Source of the DNA: a virus
Length of the DNA: 39,258 bases
IMG/VR virus record: IMGVR_UViG_3300044640_003010
Coordinates: 1-39,258 of that record
Reading direction: 5' to 3' (one strand)
Under the pieces are notes generated by a model, which did no database searches, was not told the origin of the DNA, and saw only the letters and a list, made by a program, of their open reading frames with translations. The stretch's first letter is position 1. Each line of letters starts with the position of its first letter. The translations under genes and the position numbers were made by a program. Shown in pieces: positions 35,297 through 39,258 of the stretch.

Positions 35297-35694
35297 TGAA
35301 AACGCTCCGCCTAATGCTGGCCGAACTCAATACTCCATCGGCGCAGCGTGATCAGTGGTTTCTCTGGTGCGCTGTTCAGATGGCCCATGCTTTGATCGGC
35401 GTAGCCATCGCGGGGGCGCTGATGTTCTTCATCCCGACGTGGTGGGCTTTCGCCACGGCGGCGCTGGGCTATGTTTTGCTGAAAGAACTGCCTGATTTCC
35501 TTCGCGACCGGTCATGGGCCAATGCGCGCGATTGCACTCAGGATGCGCTTTTCGTGACCGCTGGCGCAGCGCTGGCAGTCGCGCTTAAAGGCGGGCATGT
35601 TACGCTTTTCCTTGCGGCGGTTTTGTCATCCGTGATCGGCCTTGCCTGGGGTGCAACGGTGCGGCTGAAAGACGCAACCAATGCTGGCCGATGA
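35296..35694 (+). CDS. Membrane protein with three helices in the tail-fibre region (132 aa)
   Basis: ATG 35296 overlaps the previous stop. Hydrophobic segments are about 24-45 (WCAVQMAHALIGVAIAGALMFF), 47-62 (TWWAFATAALGYVLLK) and two closely spaced stretches about 86-118 (ALFVTAGAALAVALKGGHVTLFLAAVLSSVIGLAW). The layout would fit a class I holin, but the lysis cassette lies elsewhere at 4051-5972 with its own holin candidate. It may be a second, accessory lysis protein or a host-surface modulator. Confidence 0.65.
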   Translation: MKTLRLMLAELNTPSAQRDQWFLWCAVQMAHALIGVAIAGALMFFIPTWWAFATAALGYVLLKELPDFLRDRSWANARDCTQDALFVTAGAALAVALKGGHVTLFLAAVLSSVIGLAWGATVRLKDATNAGR

Positions 35695-35839
35695 TGCCCC
35701 CGCAATGGATGCTCCGGCGATGCTGGTATCCGCTATGTCTAATGCCGGCTTGATCGGGCGACCTATCTTTGCGCCTGGCCCGCAGCCTGTGGCCACGGTG
35801 ATTGCTTTGGAAATCAGCGTGAAGGTATTTGATGAATGA
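35681..35839 (+). CDS. Small coupled protein before the tail-tip gene (52 aa)
   Basis: This ORF begins within the end of the previous gene (ATG 35681; two inner ATGs are also possible) and its stop overlaps the next start at 35836 (ATGA). MLADDAPAMDAPAMLVSAMSNAGLIGRPIFAPGPQPVATVIALEISVKVFDE is soluble, with a possible strand pair at the end. It is too short for many ORF callers. The coupling is the main support. Confidence 0.5.
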   Translation: MLADDAPAMDAPAMLVSAMSNAGLIGRPIFAPGPQPVATVIALEISVKVFDE

Positions 35840-37395
35840 CAGCCTTCGACGCTTCGGCAATGCTGGCGCCAGCATTTTTGCCGGCCGGCTTTATTTCCGC
35901 ACAAAGCATTTCAACGCTTCGCTTTGCGTCACAGGGTTTTTATTCTGCATCCAGAGATGTGGCTCCGTTGGTTTTTTACGAACCGCGTATCTTGGGGGAT
36001 GTGGAAATTGGCCAATCCGGCGCGGATGCGCTGGCCATAGGCAGTCGCGTTGCACTCACCGTCTCTGAGATAGCTTTGGCCGATAGCGATGGTTTTTCAT
36101 CGGAATTGTCGCGCTACGGTATTGCGGATGGTCGCGCCGCGCGCGTTTTTTTGGTGCCTGTAAATTCAGCTACGTCAAGCGATTTTGCCGCGAGCATCGA
36201 TAACGCCGCAGTGCCTTTTTCCGGTATAGTGCGGCAAGTGAACCGCATTGGTGATTTTTCTTCTCGGCTATCGCTGTCTGACATTACTGAGCGTCTGGCG
36301 ACCCCGTTGCAGCCCACGCTCTACCTTGGCACAGGCGGGCAGGAAGGTAACGCTGAATTGAAAGGCCGCCCAAAGCCTGTTACGCTGGGGCAGGTGTTCA
36401 ATATCGCGCCAGTGTTTGTCGGGAATGTGGACCTGGGCGTTGGCAGCCTGCCAACTTATCAAAGCCACTGGCGCGCGATAAGCAGTCATGATGCTGTCCG
36501 CATTCGAGGCGTGTCTCAGGTAATCATCAGCAGCGGCACGCCAACTGTAGGGCAGGCGCGAGATTTTCCAGCGCTGGGCATATTCCAGCTTGGCGGGGCG
36601 CCTGACGGCGACGTAACCGCTGATCTGCGTGGGGATGTCACGCCATTTTATGTGAACACCTTGCCAGCCATTTTGCGGCGTATGCTGGAAAGCCTGGGCG
36701 GGGCATATGCCGCGGGTGAATTTGACAGCACCGCCTGGTCGTTTGCGGAGATAGACCTGCCTGGTATTTTAGGCTTCCATCATGGCGCCACAGCCATCAG
36801 CGCGTTGTCCGCTGTGGAAGATATGCTCGCAGGCTCAGGCGCCATTCTGGCGGGCGGCAGGGGCGGTCGGTTGATCTTGGCTGACCCTTTGGCAAATGAT
36901 GCCGCGCAATTTGACTTGTCTGCTTCGATGATTTTGTCTTGTGAGCCGTTGCCATTGCCGGCCAATTTACGGCCATTGCCGCGCGCTATTTCTGTTCGTT
37001 GGCAGCGAAATTATGCGCCTTTGAGTAACATCGCAGGGGCGGTTTCCGCCGCTGACCGGCAAAAACTCGAAACAGAGGGTTCATTCGCGCGCGCCGAAAG
37101 CACGATCATAACATCGCGCATCGCACAGCAGCGCGACCTTTCATTTGCAGGCAGCTATGCGTTGGAAGCCGACGCTCTGGCGCGGGCAGAAAAGTGGCGT
37201 GTGTTGCTGGAAGCTGGGCCGCGCATGGTGCGGGTGCTGACGGATCGGTTCCTCGGGCAGATCGAGATTGGCCAGATCGGACGCGTAACCTATCCGGCGT
37301 TTGGTTTTGAAAATGGCTTTACGGGCGTTGTAGTCGGGTGGCGTGAAAGTCTTTCAGCCCGGCGGTTGGAAATTACACTATGGGGGGCGGGGTGA
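35836..37395 (+). CDS. Tail-tip/baseplate protein (519 aa)
   Basis: ATG 35836 overlaps the 52-residue ORF stop. The N-terminal part is beta-rich (MTAFDASAMLAPAFLPAGFISAQSISTLRFASQGFYSASRDVAPLVFYEPRILGDVEIGQSG); the C-terminal part (MVRVLTDRFLGQIEIGQIGRVTYPAFGFENGFTGVVVGWRESLSARRLEITLWG) looks like the last strands of a tail hub domain. It has no hydrolase motif I can see. Its position, after tape measure and fibre genes and before the tail-tip gene at 37395, suggests a distal tail or hub role. Confidence in the specific role is modest. Confidence 0.7.
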   Translation: MTAFDASAMLAPAFLPAGFISAQSISTLRFASQGFYSASRDVAPLVFYEPRILGDVEIGQSGADALAIGSRVALTVSEIALADSDGFSSELSRYGIADGRAARVFLVPVNSATSSDFAASIDNAAVPFSGIVRQVNRIGDFSSRLSLSDITERLATPLQPTLYLGTGGQEGNAELKGRPKPVTLGQVFNIAPVFVGNVDLGVGSLPTYQSHWRAISSHDAVRIRGVSQVIISSGTPTVGQARDFPALGIFQLGGAPDGDVTADLRGDVTPFYVNTLPAILRRMLESLGGAYAAGEFDSTAWSFAEIDLPGILGFHHGATAISALSAVEDMLAGSGAILAGGRGGRLILADPLANDAAQFDLSASMILSCEPLPLPANLRPLPRAISVRWQRNYAPLSNIAGAVSAADRQKLETEGSFARAESTIITSRIAQQRDLSFAGSYALEADALARAEKWRVLLEAGPRMVRVLTDRFLGQIEIGQIGRVTYPAFGFENGFTGVVVGWRESLSARRLEITLWGAG

Positions 37396-39258
37396 TGCCA
37401 GGAGCGTTTCTTTATGATAATTCCATCAATGGCGCAGTTTTAACCAGCTCACAAGCTAATGTGCCCAGCATGCCGGTGGCCAATCTTCAGGATGCACAAC
37501 CAAGGCGCCGGGCGCGGCTAAACGCCAGCGTAAGCAGCGTCATTGCCGATTTTGGCACTAATCGCGCGGTGGATTGCGCGGCACTAATATCCACCACGCT
37601 TGGCGCTGGCGCTACCGTGCGGACGCGAATTGGAAGTGAGGCCGGCATTGTCGATGCCGTGCCGCTTGTAGCTTTCGATTTCATATCATCGGCGCCGTCT
37701 TCAATGGCAGCCTGGACGCCAGCGCGCGGCGGTGTTGGTGGTAGCGGTGAAGCGACATACTTTAACGGGTCTGGCATGCTGGTTAATGCGGCGGCAGGGG
37801 AATGGCGTATTGACCATGATCCGGTAACGCTGCAACGGCGCGGATTGCTGCTGGAACCTGAGCGCACCAATTATATTGCCAATCCCAATTGCGTTGGCGC
37901 GGTTGCCGGAACGCCGGGCACGCCGCCTTCGGGTTGGGCAATCTATCCAGCATCGGGGATTTCCGTCTCGGTTGTTGGTGTGGGGTCCGAGAGCGGAATA
38001 AACTATGTCGATCTGCAATTCTTGGGCACGGCGAGCGCTTCGCCGTTTCAAACGGCGGTCCAACCGGAGGCGGTGACGTTTCCAAGTGCCGCGCAGAATG
38101 AGGTATGGACACAATCTTTTTATCTGAAGTTGATCGCGGGTAGTCTGTCGAACGCCGGTTTTTTTCGTGTTCTGTCGCAGTGGGATAGCGGTTTCAATTT
38201 TTTGGGGGAGTTCTGGACGCAGGTGATATTGTCCAACGCTAATTCTGGCGTCACCCTGTCTTCGCAGCGGTATTGGGGGCCTAATACGCTTACAGCTTCG
38301 GGCGTGGCCTATACCAACAGTCAGTTGTATCTGATGCCTGTCGCGGGTGCCACCATCAACTGCACTATACGGGTCGGCCTTCCGCAACTGGAAAAGGGCG
38401 GCTTCGTGACATCGCCAATGCGACCGGCTGCTGGGTCGACTGGATTAACATCCCGCGCCGCCGATGGAGGATACTCTACAGTCAATATTCAAAACAATTT
38501 CAGTATTTATGTAGAACATCAGCTATCTGGCTTTTCGGCCGCAGATTTGCCTATCGTGCAATTAAGTAACGGAACAAACAATGTCGCGCGCTTGAGAATA
38601 GTTGCGCTTGCTGCGCCTTATTTGGACGCGATAATCTTTGAAGGTGGTGTCGCCAGTGCGGATTTTGGTAATACCACGGTGGCCAGCCTTGGCGTGACGC
38701 ATCGCGCTGCTTTGGGTTATGCTTCAAATAATGCGGCAGCGGCATTAAATGGTGTAGCGCAGGGCACAGATAACAGCGTAATTTTGCCAGCTTTGACGCT
38801 GTTCGAACTGCCATCTTCAGAGAAAGCTTTGCATCTACGCGCTTTAAGGATTTATCGGAATCGGCTTTCAGATGCTCAGCTTTTGGCACTTTCCGGCACT
38901 GGTTCAACCCTTGTCGCGAGCCAGGTCACCGGCGATACCGGGACCATTGCGGCGGAAGCGGAAGCCGCAAATCAGGGCAATGTGATCATGACATTGCCAG
39001 CGCCAGCGGTGGGGCGGTATTTACGAATTGATATTGAAAACCCGCTTGCCGCTTTTACGGATATTGGCGTCTTGGCGGCGGGGCAGCTTTGGCGGGTGAT
39101 GCGCGGCACGGCTTATGGCATCCGCGAAGGGCGCGTGATGCTCGATCGGCGGGACCGCAACCCCTTCACCGGGGCGGAATTCCCGGTGCCGGCCATCGCC
39201 AATCCGCGCCTGGCGGCCTTCACGCTGCCTTCGCTTTCGGTGGCGGAAGCCCGCGGCC
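37395..39258 (+). CDS. Tail-tip/adsorption protein with lectin-like domain, N-terminal part (685 aa in full)
   Basis: ATG 37395 overlaps the previous stop (TGATG). The frame is open to the end of the window and continues at base 1 to stop 319-321 after circular closure. Visible parts: an N-terminal AFLYDNSINGAVLTSSQANVPSMPVANLQD stretch of tail-tip type; RRGLLLEPERTNYI, a motif common in phage tail proteins; and near residues 475-500 a segment LHLRALRIYRNRLSDAQLLALSG, the end of a LamG/concanavalin-like lectin domain. It likely binds cell-surface sugars. It ends at the terminator 343-374. Confidence 0.85.
   Translation, partial: MPGAFLYDNSINGAVLTSSQANVPSMPVANLQDAQPRRRARLNASVSSVIADFGTNRAVDCAALISTTLGAGATVRTRIGSEAGIVDAVPLVAFDFISSAPSSMAAWTPARGGVGGSGEATYFNGSGMLVNAAAGEWRIDHDPVTLQRRGLLLEPERTNYIANPNCVGAVAGTPGTPPSGWAIYPASGISVSVVGVGSESGINYVDLQFLGTASASPFQTAVQPEAVTFPSAAQNEVWTQSFYLKLIAGSLSNAGFFRVLSQWDSGFNFLGEFWTQVILSNANSGVTLSSQRYWGPNTLTASGVAYTNSQLYLMPVAGATINCTIRVGLPQLEKGGFVTSPMRPAAGSTGLTSRAADGGYSTVNIQNNFSIYVEHQLSGFSAADLPIVQLSNGTNNVARLRIVALAAPYLDAIIFEGGVASADFGNTTVASLGVTHRAALGYASNNAAAALNGVAQGTDNSVILPALTLFELPSSEKALHLRALRIYRNRLSDAQLLALSGTGSTLVASQVTGDTGTIAAEAEAANQGNVIMTLPAPAVGRYLRIDIENPLAAFTDIGVLAAGQLWRVMRGTAYGIREGRVMLDRRDRNPFTGAEFPVPAIANPRLAAFTLPSLSVAEARG
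39132..39258. repeat. 127-bp terminal overlap (copy of 1-127)
   Basis: Exact copy of bases 1-127, inside a coding frame that continues smoothly across it. The length 127 is the usual maximum k-mer of a common assembler, so this marks a closed circle and not a real direct terminal repeat. Confidence 0.93.

Noticed and set aside
39132-39258. Direct terminal repeat as biological phage ends
   Set aside because: The length equals a standard assembler k-mer and the repeat lies in the middle of a coding frame. A GpA-type terminase would give cohesive ends, not a 127-bp DTR.

Overview
This window is one complete temperate tailed-phage (siphovirus-type) genome. Bases 39132-39258 repeat bases 1-127 exactly, so the sequence closes into a circle of 39,131 bp. 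A 127-base overlap is the size an assembler leaves when it closes a circle with k=127, so I read it as an artefact and not as a biological terminal repeat. The cut splits one tail gene (37395 to the end, continuing at 1-321). The host is probably an alphaproteobacterium: the phage carries a GcrA-family regulator, a family known from that class, and the coding DNA is GC-rich throughout.

Layout (circular order). Rightward: adsorption and tail-fibre-region genes (391-4048); a lysis cassette of holin-like proteins, overlapping Rz/Rz1 spanins and a GH19 endolysin (4051-5972); then an attP region (5964-6249) holding the 3' part of a CAU-anticodon tRNA between direct repeats. Leftward: an unbroken run of 19 overlapping genes from 13389 down to the integrase at 6250, mostly small and unknown, with an ASCH-like protein, several DNA-binding candidates, a probable excisionase and the integrase. 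The immunity region (13390-13930) has a leftward XRE repressor flanked by two promoters, PL and PR, each with two copies of the operator TTAGCGnnnTTCGCTA-type palindrome in matching positions, and a rightward Cro-like gene. Then come a leftward membrane protein of unknown role, a CII-like regulator, a GcrA-like regulator, small coupled ORFs and a P-loop ATPase likely used in replication. Twelve copies of TTCACACC, in two mirrored clusters at 18572-18807, are the best candidate replication origin or regulator array.

The remainder is a lambda-ordered morphogenesis block: small and large terminase (GpA type), gpW-like joiner, lambda-type portal, a prohead protease fused to the major capsid protein, head-tail connectors, tail tube, a G/GT-type tail assembly chaperone pair joined by a -1 frameshift at A AAA AAC (29067-29073), tape measure, tail fibre, and tail-tip proteins.

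The genes suggest a standard lysogeny switch. The repressor shuts PL (integration and accessory operon) and PR (Cro, then CII/GcrA-like regulators and replication). On induction the late genes package DNA by a lambda-like terminase, build a long flexible tail and lyse the cell by holin, endolysin and spanin. The least familiar parts are the twin-operator design, the 19-gene leftward operon, the mirrored iteron clusters, the phage GcrA homologue and several very small coupled ORFs.
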